Assembly (NCBI GenBank): GCA_964477035.1
Contig: CAYZCW010000008.1
Span: 85,210 to 149,209 of the forward strand
Length of the DNA: 64,000 nucleotides
Origin: SLSG01 sp964477035
Lineage (GTDB): Bacteria; Bacteroidota; Bacteroidia; Bacteroidales; UBA7960
Reading direction: 5' to 3'
Positions 15,952 through 24,977 of the stretch are shown here, piece by piece. The position numbers and the translations under genes were made by a program. The notes beneath the pieces were generated by a model. That model was not told the DNA's origin. It did not search any database and was given only the letters and a program-made list of their open reading frames with translations. Positions within the stretch are counted from its first letter, which is position 1, and each line of letters opens with the position of its first letter.

Positions 15952-18873
15952 ATGAAATCCCTGTTCTCCCATCTCCTTCTGCTGGTAATGCTGGTCCCCA
16001 CCCTGCAAGCACAGACCGCCAGGCAAACCGGTCTGAGGGACAACTCGCCGAAGGTCTTTGCCTTTACCGGCGCCACCATCGTGACCGCCCCCGGCCACTC
16101 CATGGAGGAAGCCACCCTGGTGGTACGCGACGGCATCATTGAAGCGGTCGGACGGCGCGTGGACATCCCAACGGATGCCCACGTGACTGACCTCAGTGGA
16201 AAAACCATCTACCCGGGATTTATAGACCTTTACGCCCCTTACGGAATCGCCCCTTTGCCCCAGGGAGGAGCAGAGACCAGGGCCCATTGGAACCCCGGGG
16301 TCCGCAGTTTCTTCAGCGCCGCCCACGCCTTCAACCCGGCTCCGGAGGAGGCTGCCGCGTTGCGGTCACAGGGTTTTGTCCTGGCACATGCCGTGCCCAC
16401 CCAGGGGATCTTTGCAGGACAGGGAGCCCTGGTCGCACTGGGTGACGGGCCTGCAGGGAAAATGCTCCTGGAAAAGGATGTTTCCCAGGTACTCAATGCC
16501 AGCCGGACCGGTCGTTTTCCCAGGGGCTATCCCACCGCCTCCATGGGCGCCTACTCCCTGATCCGGCAGACCCTCTATGATGCCCTCTGGCATGCAGAAG
16601 CCCGGGACACCTACCTGGCCGGTCCGCAAGGCATGCGGCGGCCGGAAAGGAATCCCGCCCTGGAGGCATTGCATGCCAGTCTGAAAGGAGAAAAGGCCTT
16701 CCTGTTTGAAGCAGCCGATGAACAGTGGCTGTTGCGGGCTGCCGACCTTGCCGGGGAGTTTTCACTCCGGTTGTGGGTGGTGGGCAGCGGTTTCGAATAC
16801 CGGCGTGCCGACGCGGTGGCAGCCACCGGGCTGCCCCTGATCCTTCCCCTGGACTTTCCCGCCCCGCCCGAAGTGGACAGTCCGGAAAGCGGGATGCAGG
16901 TATCCCTGGAGGATCTTCGCCATTGGTACCTGGCTCCCGAGAATCCCGGCCGGCTCGCCGCCAGAGGGGTTCAGTTCGGATTGACCAGCCCGTCCGGCGA
17001 CAACAAATCCGGATTTCTGGCCAACCTGAAACTGGCCGTAAAAAGGGGATTGAAGGAACAGGATGCCCTGGCAGCCCTGACCACAACCCCCGCGGAACTC
17101 CTGGGCATATCGAAGCGCTATGGGACACTGGAACGGGGCAAGGCGGCCAGTTTCATCATCGCCAGCGGCAACCTCTTTTCCGGGGAGGGTGACATAGAGC
17201 ATGTCTGGGTGGAGGGGACCCGGTATCCCGTCAAGCCCCCCCAGGCTGATCTTGCGGGGCGCTGGACCCTGGAGGGGGAGGGACTGCCGGAGGGCCTCCT
17301 GCTGGTGGTGGAAGGCAGCCCGGCACGCCCCCGGGGAACCATGCGGTCAGGCGAAAAAAGCGTCCGCCTGCAGCACATCCGTGCCGGCCGGCAACGGCTT
17401 AACTTCCGCTTCCTGGGAGACTCCATCGGCATGCCGGGCATCTACCGGTTTTCGGCGGATATGCAGGAGGGCAAGCTCGTCGGACTGGCCGAATCCCCCT
17501 CAGGAGATTTCCTGACATGGCAGGCCAGGCTTGAGGAAGCAGGCGGACGGCGGCAGGGAACGCGGCCGCAGGAAAATCCCGTGCTGGCGGTGCCGGAAAG
17601 GTTTCCTTCCCTTGATTACGGGCTGACCAGCCTGCCCGACCCGGTCCCCCACCTGCTGGTACGCAACGCCACCCTGTGGACGCAAGGACCTGCCGGCAAG
17701 CTGGAAGGCGCCGACATGCTCGTGAGCGGGGGCAAGATCGTGGCGGTGGGTCAGGGCCTGCAAGCCCCCCGCGGTGCCATGGTGATCGATGCCACCGGCA
17801 TGCACGTGACCCCGGGACTGATCGACCCACACCTGCATACGAGCGTCATCGGGGCGGTCAACGAGACCGGCGACGCCATCACCTCCGAGACCCGCATCCA
17901 GGACGTGATCGATGCCAACAATGTCTGGATCTACCGCCTGCTGGCAGGGGGACTCACCACCGCCAAGCTGTTCCACGGTTCGGCCAACCCCATCGGGGGG
18001 CAGGACGCCGTGATCAAGATGCGCTGGGGCAGCCTTCCCGGAGAGATGCTGGTGGAAGATGCCGCCCCCGGGCTGAAGTTTGCCCTCGGGGAGAACGTCA
18101 AACGCAGCCCGGACCGCTACCCCAACACCCGCATGGGCACGGAGCAGATCATCAGGGATGCATTCGAGGCAGCCCTGGAATATGAAAGGCAATGGGCGCA
18201 GTGGCGCGCCAGGCCCACCGGGCTGCCCCCCCGGCGCGACCTGCAGCTGGAGCCCATCCTGGAAGTGCTCAAAGGGGAGCGACAGGCCCATGTCCATGCC
18301 TACCGGCAGGATGAGATGCTCATGACCATGCGTCTTGCCGAAGACTTTGGGTTTACCGTATCCACCTTCGAACATGGTCTGGAAGGGTACAAGATCGCCG
18401 ATGAATTGCGCGCACACGGGGCGGCGGCTGTTGTATGGACTGACTGGTCTTCCTTCAAGGTGGAGGCCTACGACGGCATCCTGCAGAATGCACGCCTGCT
18501 GCATGATGCCGGGGTGCTGACCACCCTTCATTCGGACAACACCCAGCTGTCCACGCGCATGAACTGGGAAGCGGCCAAGGTCATGAAGACCGGCCTGGAC
18601 GAAATCCATGCACTCGGATTGATCACACATTATCCGGCCCGCATCATGGGGATCGACCACCGGGTCGGATCCCTGGAGCCCGGCAAAGACGCCGACTTCG
18701 TCATTTGGAACGGCCACCCCCTGTCGACCTTTTCCACGGCAAGCCAGACCTGGATCGAGGGACGCCGGTATTTCGACCGGGAGGAAGACCTGCGGCTCCG
18801 CGAGGAAGTCCGCCGGGAAAGGGCCCTGATCATCCAGGAAATCCTCCGCCAGCAAGCAACCAACAGCCAATAA
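15952..18873 (+). CDS. Secreted tandem amidohydrolase, 973 residues
   Basis: A large exported protein of the amidohydrolase superfamily with two related halves. A Sec signal peptide (MKSLFSHLLLLVMLVPTLQAQ) leads to a first amidohydrolase half (about residues 30-430) in which the metal motif is degraded (YPGFIDLYAPYG where HxH would be expected), then a beta-domain (430-560), then a second half (about 570-960) with an intact GLIDPHLHTS. The RVGSLEPGKDADFVIWNGHP end motif is typical of imidazolonepropionase-like members. The final codons and stop are made of a heptamer repeat. The smaller relative follows at once, and such pairs recur in Bacteroidota. Substrate unknown. Confidence 0.85.
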   Translation: MKSLFSHLLLLVMLVPTLQAQTARQTGLRDNSPKVFAFTGATIVTAPGHSMEEATLVVRDGIIEAVGRRVDIPTDAHVTDLSGKTIYPGFIDLYAPYGIAPLPQGGAETRAHWNPGVRSFFSAAHAFNPAPEEAAALRSQGFVLAHAVPTQGIFAGQGALVALGDGPAGKMLLEKDVSQVLNASRTGRFPRGYPTASMGAYSLIRQTLYDALWHAEARDTYLAGPQGMRRPERNPALEALHASLKGEKAFLFEAADEQWLLRAADLAGEFSLRLWVVGSGFEYRRADAVAATGLPLILPLDFPAPPEVDSPESGMQVSLEDLRHWYLAPENPGRLAARGVQFGLTSPSGDNKSGFLANLKLAVKRGLKEQDALAALTTTPAELLGISKRYGTLERGKAASFIIASGNLFSGEGDIEHVWVEGTRYPVKPPQADLAGRWTLEGEGLPEGLLLVVEGSPARPRGTMRSGEKSVRLQHIRAGRQRLNFRFLGDSIGMPGIYRFSADMQEGKLVGLAESPSGDFLTWQARLEEAGGRRQGTRPQENPVLAVPERFPSLDYGLTSLPDPVPHLLVRNATLWTQGPAGKLEGADMLVSGGKIVAVGQGLQAPRGAMVIDATGMHVTPGLIDPHLHTSVIGAVNETGDAITSETRIQDVIDANNVWIYRLLAGGLTTAKLFHGSANPIGGQDAVIKMRWGSLPGEMLVEDAAPGLKFALGENVKRSPDRYPNTRMGTEQIIRDAFEAALEYERQWAQWRARPTGLPPRRDLQLEPILEVLKGERQAHVHAYRQDEMLMTMRLAEDFGFTVSTFEHGLEGYKIADELRAHGAAAVVWTDWSSFKVEAYDGILQNARLLHDAGVLTTLHSDNTQLSTRMNWEAAKVMKTGLDEIHALGLITHYPARIMGIDHRVGSLEPGKDADFVIWNGHPLSTFSTASQTWIEGRRYFDREEDLRLREEVRRERALIIQEILRQQATNSQ

Positions 18874-18925
18874 CCAGCAGCCAACAACCAACAGCCAACA
18901 ATCCCCAACAGCCAACCCCCAACCC
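18860..18925. repeat. CCAAYAR heptanucleotide repeat, copy 1
   Basis: Nine 7-base units: six in tandem (CCAACAG, CCAATAA, CCAGCAG, CCAACAA, CCAACAG, CCAACAA), then TCC, then three more drifting to CCAACCC. The second unit supplies the TAA stop of the first amidohydrolase, and the array ends one base before the ATG of the second. Two shorter arrays with the same unit lie at 40765-40792 and 55592-55626. Confidence 0.85.
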
Positions 18926-18926
18926 C

Positions 18927-20222
18927 ATGAACCACCCAGTAGACACCGCCGCGTTTTTCCCGTTGAAGGTCCTCGCAGTCGCCTTCGTCCTTGCCCTGGG
19001 AATGATCCCGGAAACCACCTCGCAGGTCCCCGCGCCGGCCCAGGACGGACCGGTCGCCCTGGTCGGGGGCAACATCCACCTGGAAAGCGGAACCGTCATC
19101 CAGGCCGGCACCTTGCTTTTTGAAAACGGACGGATCGTGGCCCTCGGCACGGAAGTGTCCGTCCCCGGGCATGCAAGGCGCATCGACGTAAGCGGCAAGG
19201 AGGTGTATCCCGGGCTGATCCTGGGACGCACCACCATCGGTCTTTCCGAGATCGGGCGCCTGAGCGAAACAACCGACCTGAGCGAGATCGGGAACATCAA
19301 CCCCAACGTCCGCCCGCAGGTGGCCTTTCATTCGGCCAGCGACCACATCGGGGTGGCTGCAGTGCATGGGGTCACCACGGCGGTGATCTCCCCCAGCGGC
19401 GGCATCATCTCCGGTCAGACGGCCGCCATGATGACCGACGGCTGGACCTGGGAGCAGATGACCCTGCGCGCCCCCCTGGGACTGGCCATCACCTGGCCAT
19501 CCATGCGCAATGAGGCAGAACGGCAGAAGGCCCTGACAGAGCTGCAGGAGGCATTCGACAGCGCCAAAAGGTACCGGCAGGCCCGTGCGTCAGGCAAGCA
19601 GCACCCGGTCGACCTGCGCTGGGAAGCCATGCTGCCCGTGCTGGACGGCAGCCTGCCCGTATTCATTCAGGCAGACGAACTGCCACACATCCAGGCCGCC
19701 ATGACCTGGGCCGAAAAGGAAGGGTTGCGCATGGTGCTGGTCGGAGGCAGGGATGCCGGGTATATGGCCTCCCAGCTGGCAGCCAGGGGCATTCCCGTGA
19801 TGATCACCCCGGTGGTTTCCGGTCCTGCCCGGGCCTGGGAGCCCTACGACCAGTCGTACGCCCTTCCTGCCAGGCTGCATGAAGCAGGTGTCCCCTTCTG
19901 CATCGGGGGCGAGGCCTCCGCTGCCGGCGCCTACCGCGTGGCCTTCCATGCGGGGACTGCCGTGGCTTTTGGTCTCCCGGCGGAGGAGGCCCTCCGGGCA
20001 GTGACCATCGGTGCAGCCCGCATCCTGGGGATCGACGACCGGGTGGGCAGCCTGGCACCGGGCAAGGATGCCACCATCATAGTCACCAACGGCGACCCGC
20101 TGGAGTTGTGGACTGTTACAGAAATGGTCTTCATCCAGGGCCGTGAACTCCAGGGCACGGACAAACACCTGCGGCTTTACCAGCTTTACCTGGAGAAGCA
20201 CCGCCAGGCAACTCCCCGTTAG
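18927..20222 (+). CDS. Secreted amidohydrolase-like protein, second of a tandem pair
   Basis: Exported 431-residue amidohydrolase-fold protein. A hydrophobic signal segment (LKVLAVAFVLALGMI) is followed by the domain's first beta-strands (ALVGGNIHLESGTVI) and later VYPGLILGRTTIGL, where the metal-binding HxH of the family is replaced, so metal binding at that site is doubtful. The end motif DDRVGSLAPGKDATIIVTNGDPLE is typical of the family. The ATG follows directly on the heptamer repeat. With its larger upstream neighbour it probably forms one two-protein unit; here too the intact metal site seems to be supplied only by the partner's second half. Confidence 0.8.
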   Translation: MNHPVDTAAFFPLKVLAVAFVLALGMIPETTSQVPAPAQDGPVALVGGNIHLESGTVIQAGTLLFENGRIVALGTEVSVPGHARRIDVSGKEVYPGLILGRTTIGLSEIGRLSETTDLSEIGNINPNVRPQVAFHSASDHIGVAAVHGVTTAVISPSGGIISGQTAAMMTDGWTWEQMTLRAPLGLAITWPSMRNEAERQKALTELQEAFDSAKRYRQARASGKQHPVDLRWEAMLPVLDGSLPVFIQADELPHIQAAMTWAEKEGLRMVLVGGRDAGYMASQLAARGIPVMITPVVSGPARAWEPYDQSYALPARLHEAGVPFCIGGEASAAGAYRVAFHAGTAVAFGLPAEEALRAVTIGAARILGIDDRVGSLAPGKDATIIVTNGDPLELWTVTEMVFIQGRELQGTDKHLRLYQLYLEKHRQATPR

Positions 20223-20236
20223 GATGGCGAAGGGAC

Positions 20237-22642
20237 CTATTCGTACTTGAGGTTTTCCACCGGGTTGAGCCGGATGATGCGCTGCGACTGCCACCAGACA
20301 GTCAGCAGGGAAACGCCTGCCACGGCCATCACTGGGAGTACGAACAACCACCAGGGCATGGGCGCCCGCAGGGCATAACCTGACATCCACCGCTGCAGAA
20401 GGTACCAGGATGGGGGCAGTGCCACCAGGGCGGCCAGGGCGCACAGGACCAGGTAATCCCTGAAAAGGGAAAAGAAGATGGCCGCATGGCCCGCCCCCAG
20501 AACCTTGCGGATCCCCACCTCTTTTTTGCGTTGTTCGGCCGCGCTGGCAGCCATGCCGATCAGTCCAAATACGGTGACCGCCAGGGCCAGCAGGGAGAAC
20601 AGGCCGAACACTTTACCGAATCGCTTCTCCTGGGCAAACTGTGCCTCATAAAGGGGTTCCAGGAAAAACGGCTCAAACGGGTTGTCGGGAAACACCGAGG
20701 TGAACAGATTTTCAAGCTGGGCAAGCTGTCCGGGTGTCGGAGGCGCCTCCAGGCTGACGCTCAGGTAGCCCCCATGTCGTTGTGGCCAGCGGAAAAGCTG
20801 GGGTTCGATGGCTTCCCCGGGAGACAATTGGTGAAAGTCAGCCACCACGCCGGAAATCAGGAAGTCATTGCCTTCCAGGACCAGGCGCTGTCCGACTGCC
20901 GCCTCAGGGCTCTCGAAGCCCAGCCAGATGGCCCCGTAGCCGTTCAGCACCACCCTCCCGGCATCGATGGCCTCGTTGCCGGTGAAGCCTTCTCCCGCCA
21001 GGAAACCAATCTCATAGGTATCGAAAAAACGGCTGTCCGCTTCGGTCACACGGAAATTTTTTCCGTCGTTGATGGTCCCGCCGAAACGGTAGATGCCGCC
21101 CCGGTTGAATATGTTCGGTTTGCCGGGCACCACCGAGGAGAAACAGGCCCCCTTCACGCCGGGCAGGTTTTCCGCCTCGTTGCAGAACACCCTGAAACGC
21201 GACACCAGGGTATTGTCTCCCACCGCCGGGGCTTTGCATACAAGCATGTTTTCGATCTTAAAACCAAAGGCCTGCCGTGAGATATGCCGGTACTGCAGGT
21301 ACACCCCCAGGGTGCCTGCCAGCAGGGCCATGGCGATGAAAAACTGGAAGCCAACCAGCACCCTGCGCGGACCGGCTTTTCCTCCGGTTCCGGCCAGGGT
21401 TCCCTTCAGGATATGGACCAGCTTCGCGGTAGACAGGCTTGCCGGCTGGTAGGCACCTGCCGACAGGGTGCCGAACAGGAAGGCCGCCCCCAGCACCGCC
21501 GGGAACCAGGACCATTCCGCGGCCAGGGCTCCCGCCGGCAGGCCCGCCACGGTCCGGAACAGGGGAAGACTCACCTCGTACAGGCCCAGTGCAAGGACGA
21601 GGGCCATCGCATTGACAATGGCCGACTCCACCAGAAACTGCATGGTCAGTTGCCGGGAAGAAGCCCCGCCCACCCGGCGCAGGCCCACCTCCCGGAGCCT
21701 CCTTAAAGAAGCAATTGAGCCCAGATTGAAAAAATTCACCCAGGCAATCAGCAGGATGAACCAGGCAATGATGGCCAGCATATCGACCGTCTCTTTTTTG
21801 CCATTGGCCTTGAGCTCGTGCATGTAATGCGATCCCAGGTGAATGTCTGACAGGGGCTGCAGTCTGAAGGACATGCCCATCTGGTAGGCGCTTAGGGTCT
21901 CCCCGAACTCCCTGTCGATGTACTCGGCCACGGCCCGGTCAACCGCCCCGGGATCAGTACCCGGAAGCAGCCTCACATAAGTATAAAAGCCGGAGTTGAA
22001 CCAGCCCCCCGTGAACAAATCCGGCACCTCCTGCATCCAGGTCGCCATGGAAAGGAACAAGTCTGCCTCCAGGTGCCGGTTTGGTTCCAGGTCCTCATAC
22101 ACGGCCGTGACCCGGTAAAGCTGGTCCCGGTTCCTGGTAATGACCTTACCCAGGGGATCCTCATCCCCGAAGTATTTCCTGGCCGTTGATGCAGACAGCG
22201 CAGCCGTTCCCGGAAGGTCAAGGCAAGTGGCCCCATCCCCGGCCAACACGTCGATACCCAGCAGGTCAAACAGGGCGGACTCGCCCCAATAGGCCCTGCT
22301 TTCCTCAAAAAAATCCTCCCCATGAAAGAACACCCCGTCCACATGGTACATACGGGCAAAAGACACCACCGCCGGCACCCGTTCCATCATGGCGGGACCG
22401 ATGGTCGGGGACGAGGAGGCAAAGGCCACCAGGTCCCCGTTTTCCAGCCACCGGGAATACTGCACCCGGTAGGTACGTTCCCAGTGGGGGGTTTGTTTAT
22501 CAAAACTCCTGTGAAACCGGACATAGCCCGTGATGTGGAGGCAGGCGGCCACCCCGATGGCCAGTCCCAGGATGTTGATCAGCAGGAACCCGCCCTGCTT
22601 TTTGAATTGCCTGAAGGCAATGACCAGGTAATAATAGAGCAT
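20237..22642 (-). CDS. FtsX-like ABC transporter permease (MacB-type)
   Basis: An 801-residue permease with two MacB_PCD plus FtsX units. The first helix, LLINILGLAIGVAACLHI, is followed by a periplasmic domain (about 50-285), three helices, a short link and a second helix-domain-helices block ending in FGLIGMAASAAEQRKKEVGIRKVLGAG, the family's hallmark end segment. The start at MLYYYLVIAF was chosen over longer options because it gives the usual length. No ATPase gene is adjacent, so the partner must lie elsewhere. Members of this group act in mechanotransmission, not classical transport; whether this one exports a lipid, peptide or nothing cannot be seen. It converges with the amidohydrolase gene, 14 bases apart. 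Confidence 0.9.
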   Translation of the reverse strand: MLYYYLVIAFRQFKKQGGFLLINILGLAIGVAACLHITGYVRFHRSFDKQTPHWERTYRVQYSRWLENGDLVAFASSSPTIGPAMMERVPAVVSFARMYHVDGVFFHGEDFFEESRAYWGESALFDLLGIDVLAGDGATCLDLPGTAALSASTARKYFGDEDPLGKVITRNRDQLYRVTAVYEDLEPNRHLEADLFLSMATWMQEVPDLFTGGWFNSGFYTYVRLLPGTDPGAVDRAVAEYIDREFGETLSAYQMGMSFRLQPLSDIHLGSHYMHELKANGKKETVDMLAIIAWFILLIAWVNFFNLGSIASLRRLREVGLRRVGGASSRQLTMQFLVESAIVNAMALVLALGLYEVSLPLFRTVAGLPAGALAAEWSWFPAVLGAAFLFGTLSAGAYQPASLSTAKLVHILKGTLAGTGGKAGPRRVLVGFQFFIAMALLAGTLGVYLQYRHISRQAFGFKIENMLVCKAPAVGDNTLVSRFRVFCNEAENLPGVKGACFSSVVPGKPNIFNRGGIYRFGGTINDGKNFRVTEADSRFFDTYEIGFLAGEGFTGNEAIDAGRVVLNGYGAIWLGFESPEAAVGQRLVLEGNDFLISGVVADFHQLSPGEAIEPQLFRWPQRHGGYLSVSLEAPPTPGQLAQLENLFTSVFPDNPFEPFFLEPLYEAQFAQEKRFGKVFGLFSLLALAVTVFGLIGMAASAAEQRKKEVGIRKVLGAGHAAIFFSLFRDYLVLCALAALVALPPSWYLLQRWMSGYALRAPMPWWLFVLPVMAVAGVSLLTVWWQSQRIIRLNPVENLKYE

Positions 22643-22841
22643 GAAGAAAGAGTCGGATGTTGCTCCCGAATTTATCAAACTCCATACCATGCAGTATAAA
22701 AAAGGCGTTATCAACCTTTTGTCAGTCAGGCCGCTTCCGGCAAGCTGTCCGCAAACGCACACCTGTGTCCGCCAGGGAACACCGCAGCATGGACGCCCCT
22801 CCGGATGGATAAAAAAAAACAGAGGGATTGCCGGAATCCAT

Positions 22842-22849
22842 TAAATTTG
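22842..22849 (+). promoter_or_regulatory. -7 promoter box TAAATTTG that decides the exosortase start
   Basis: Exact TAnnTTTG match ending one base before an ATG at 22851. Transcription would start inside that codon's neighbourhood, so translation from 22851 is unlikely and the next in-frame ATG, 22872, which has AAGGA just before it, was taken as the start. A -33 box is not evident. Confidence 0.45.
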
Positions 22850-22871
22850 CATGGCAACAACAAACCAAGGA

Positions 22872-23471
22872 ATGGGAAAAAAGCCAGGGAAAACGGACCT
22901 CCGCAACAGGGAACAGGAAAAGCAGCGCAGAAAACAATTGCTTTACCAGCTGAAGCCCCTGCTATGGGCTTTTATCGCCTGGTTTGCCATCAATGCCCTG
23001 ATCCACCTGCCGGCCTTCAGCCAGCCGGTCAGGGATTTCTTTGTGGGTTTTACCACGCATGCCGCCTATTGGTTCGCCAAAGTCCTTTTCATCCCCGCAG
23101 AAATGACCCAGGTGCCCTATCTTTCGGTGAAAGGTTTTTATATGCAGGTGGTGCCGGAATGCACGGCTTATAACTTTTATATCTTCGGCATCACGCTGGT
23201 GTTGTTTGCCCGCTGGCCATGGAGGCACAAGCTCGTGAACCTGGGCATCATCCTGCTGGGCATTTTCATCATGAACAACATTCGGTTTGTCACCATGGGT
23301 TATGTGGGCAATTTACGGCCGGAATTGTTCGATCCGATTCACGACTATGCCTGGAACATCCTCTTCGGGTTCATGGTATTTGGCATCTGGGCCTGGAGGG
23401 AAACGGCCGCCCGTAAGGCATTGCTAACAGCCGCCCAAATTAAACACGCAGGAAAGACAGTCCCCTCATGA
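22872..23471 (+). CDS. Exosortase/archaeosortase family transpeptidase
   Basis: A 199-residue multi-pass membrane protein of the exosortase family, which cuts C-terminal sorting signals of exported proteins and attaches them to the envelope or releases them. The catalytic triad is complete: C97 in VVPECTAYNF, R138 in NNIRFV and H157 in PIHDYAW. Five to six hydrophobic helices surround it after a charged, lysine-rich N-terminus. The next gene overlaps by 4 bases. Subfamily is not certain; the short length fits Bacteroidota forms such as XrtF, or XrtH-like cassettes with a membrane partner. No protein with a matching sorting tail is in the window. Confidence 0.85.
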   Translation: MGKKPGKTDLRNREQEKQRRKQLLYQLKPLLWAFIAWFAINALIHLPAFSQPVRDFFVGFTTHAAYWFAKVLFIPAEMTQVPYLSVKGFYMQVVPECTAYNFYIFGITLVLFARWPWRHKLVNLGIILLGIFIMNNIRFVTMGYVGNLRPELFDPIHDYAWNILFGFMVFGIWAWRETAARKALLTAAQIKHAGKTVPS

Positions 23472-24085
23472 TCAAAAAAGCGGCCATACTGATCGGCCTT
23501 TCGCTCGCGGTCACAGCCCTCTGGTTCGGCGGGCTCCACATCCTGTATGCCCGCCTGCTGACTTTTCTGGCCAACAGCCTGCTGGGAGCCGCAGGCAGCG
23601 AAGGGGGAATCGCCCTCATCCAGGACGACGGGGAATGGCTGTTCCGGGTCAGGGTGGTCATCGGCGGCCGGCTCGGTTACTTCAATCAGCGGCTGCAGAC
23701 CCTGCTGCTGCCCTCGGTCATGATGCTTTCCTGGCAGGCCTTCACCCCCTGGTTTATGACCCGCCGGCGGGCCCTGGCTTCTGCCGGGATCAACCTGGGG
23801 CTGTTCGTCCTGGCGCAGGTCATCTTCCTGTTGCTGCTCACCGGCTTCCACACCTCCGACACCGCCCGTTTTTTTTACAACCTGCTGATGGACAGCTTCT
23901 ACATCCTCGCCCTGCTGCTGATCATACTGGACAACATCCGCAACCCCGGCCTGCTCACGGCCATGTTCTCCCGTCCGGCGACCCCCGGGAAGACCGGCCA
24001 GCCCGGAGCGTCCGCAGCAGCCGGTAGGGCACCCCGAAGGAAACCGTCAAAAAACAAACCGGCCGGAAAAACGTTTACCAAATAG
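23468..24085 (+). CDS. Exosortase-associated membrane protein
   Basis: A 205-residue membrane protein, not otherwise recognised. Hydrophobic segments at about residues 4-22, 26-42, 75-92, 108-128 and 140-156 flank a conserved-looking stretch (GGRLGYFNQRLQTLLLP) and a strongly basic, proline- and glycine-rich C-terminal tail of about 45 residues. The ATG overlaps the exosortase stop (ATGA), so translation is coupled. Position next to an exosortase suggests a dedicated partner, as in known exosortase cassettes with a small associated membrane protein, but this is inference. Confidence 0.65.
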   Translation: MIKKAAILIGLSLAVTALWFGGLHILYARLLTFLANSLLGAAGSEGGIALIQDDGEWLFRVRVVIGGRLGYFNQRLQTLLLPSVMMLSWQAFTPWFMTRRRALASAGINLGLFVLAQVIFLLLLTGFHTSDTARFFYNLLMDSFYILALLLIILDNIRNPGLLTAMFSRPATPGKTGQPGASAAAGRAPRRKPSKNKPAGKTFTK

Positions 24086-24143
24086 GGCGCGCACGGCATG
24101 CCCACAAAACATTGCCTCCGGAACATCTCAAAATATCACAAAA

Positions 24144-24551
24144 GTGAAGCATTTCACACGCATCCTGATCCTCCTCATGGCAGCCCTCAGCCTGGGAGGC
24201 TGCTCCAGAGAGGAAACGGCCGAAGTCATCGTCACCGTCCTGTATTCCACCCCCTCCGGGCAGCATTTTCCGGATGTGGAGGCCACCATCCAGGTCTTCG
24301 AAGGCAATGGGGAGGGACTGGACGGCAGCCTGGCCGACTGGCGGAACGGCGCCGTGATGAACACCCGGACGGGAGAAGTCGTTGAATCCATTCATACGGC
24401 CACCGTCGGGGAAGACGGGCGGGCCATCGTCGGTCCAATGGATTACGGTCAATATTACTTTTCCGTATCCTCCAAGTCCAAGCCGCAGCATTTTGGCAAC
24501 AGGATACAGGTGAGCCAGCAAACCGTGCGCTTTCAGGTCATCTTCGAATAG
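24144..24551 (+). CDS. Small lipoprotein downstream of the exosortase pair
   Basis: Predicted lipoprotein of 135 residues with a lipobox (LSLGGC, C20) and a GTG start (the codon before KHFTRILIL). The rest is a single beta-rich domain (about 26-135) with regular spacing of valines and aromatic residues, like a small immunoglobulin-type or carboxypeptidase-regulatory-type fold. It lies 58 bases after the exosortase partner and on the same strand, so it may be in the same transcript. No function can be assigned. Confidence 0.6.
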   Translation: MKHFTRILILLMAALSLGGCSREETAEVIVTVLYSTPSGQHFPDVEATIQVFEGNGEGLDGSLADWRNGAVMNTRTGEVVESIHTATVGEDGRAIVGPMDYGQYYFSVSSKSKPQHFGNRIQVSQQTVRFQVIFE

Positions 24552-24606
24552 ACCCCCGGCGGGCCGAGGCCGGCAAGCAACCCTGAAGCCTTGGCGGGCA
24601 CCCATT

Positions 24607-24635
24607 AAAAAAAAACCCTTCCGTGAAGGGTTTTT
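24607..24635. terminator. Bidirectional intrinsic terminator after tRNA-Arg
   Basis: CCCTTC and GAAGGG flank the loop CGT, with an A-run on one side and a T-run on the other, so a hairpin followed by a U-tract forms on both strands. It would end tRNA-Arg transcription on the minus strand and the lipoprotein transcript on the plus strand. Confidence 0.85.
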
Positions 24636-24636
24636 G

Positions 24637-24710
24637 CGATTCCGCCAGGATTCGAACCTGGGACCCACAGCTTAGAAGGCTGTTGCTCTATCCAACTGAG
24701 CTACGGAACC
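24637..24710 (-). tRNA. tRNA-Arg (anticodon TCT)
   Basis: Cloverleaf on the minus strand: acceptor GGTTCCG pairs with CGGAATC (one G-U), the D-loop contains AGTTGGAT, the anticodon stem ACAGC/GCTGT holds a CTTCTAA loop with TCT at positions 34-36, and the T-loop is GGTTCGAATCC. The CCA end is not encoded (the bases after the discriminator G are CAA). It reads AGA codons. Confidence 0.95.
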
Positions 24711-24755
24711 GTCTTTGGTGTCGCTTTGCCGCCATGGGGCGGTTTCGCGGTGCCG

Positions 24756-24786
24756 CAAAGGTACGCTTATTTCACGTTTTGTGCAA
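24756..24786 (-). promoter_or_regulatory. Promoter of tRNA-Arg
   Basis: On the minus strand TTG, then 20 bases, then TACCTTTG, which matches the Bacteroidota -33 and -7 elements. The -7 box lies 45 bases upstream of the tRNA 5' end, leaving a short leader to be processed. Confidence 0.65.
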
Positions 24787-24977
24787 GTGCCCACCCTCCC
24801 AGGCACCGCCCCGGGCCCAACCAGCCCGGAAAAAAGCCGGCAAGTTGCTTCAATGGCTTTTTTGTCCGGGCAAATTTTCTTATTTTTCGGGAAAATCCAC
24901 CTGCGCAGTGTTCCGGCCGCCTGAAAACGGCCCCGCCGGAACGTTGTGCCGCTCTTTATACACCTTCAATCCAATCC

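Noticed and set aside
18630..19306. Minus-strand frames encoding Leu-, Gly- and Trp-rich stretches near 18850
   Set aside because: These are translations of the CCAAYAR repeat on the opposite strand, not membrane proteins.
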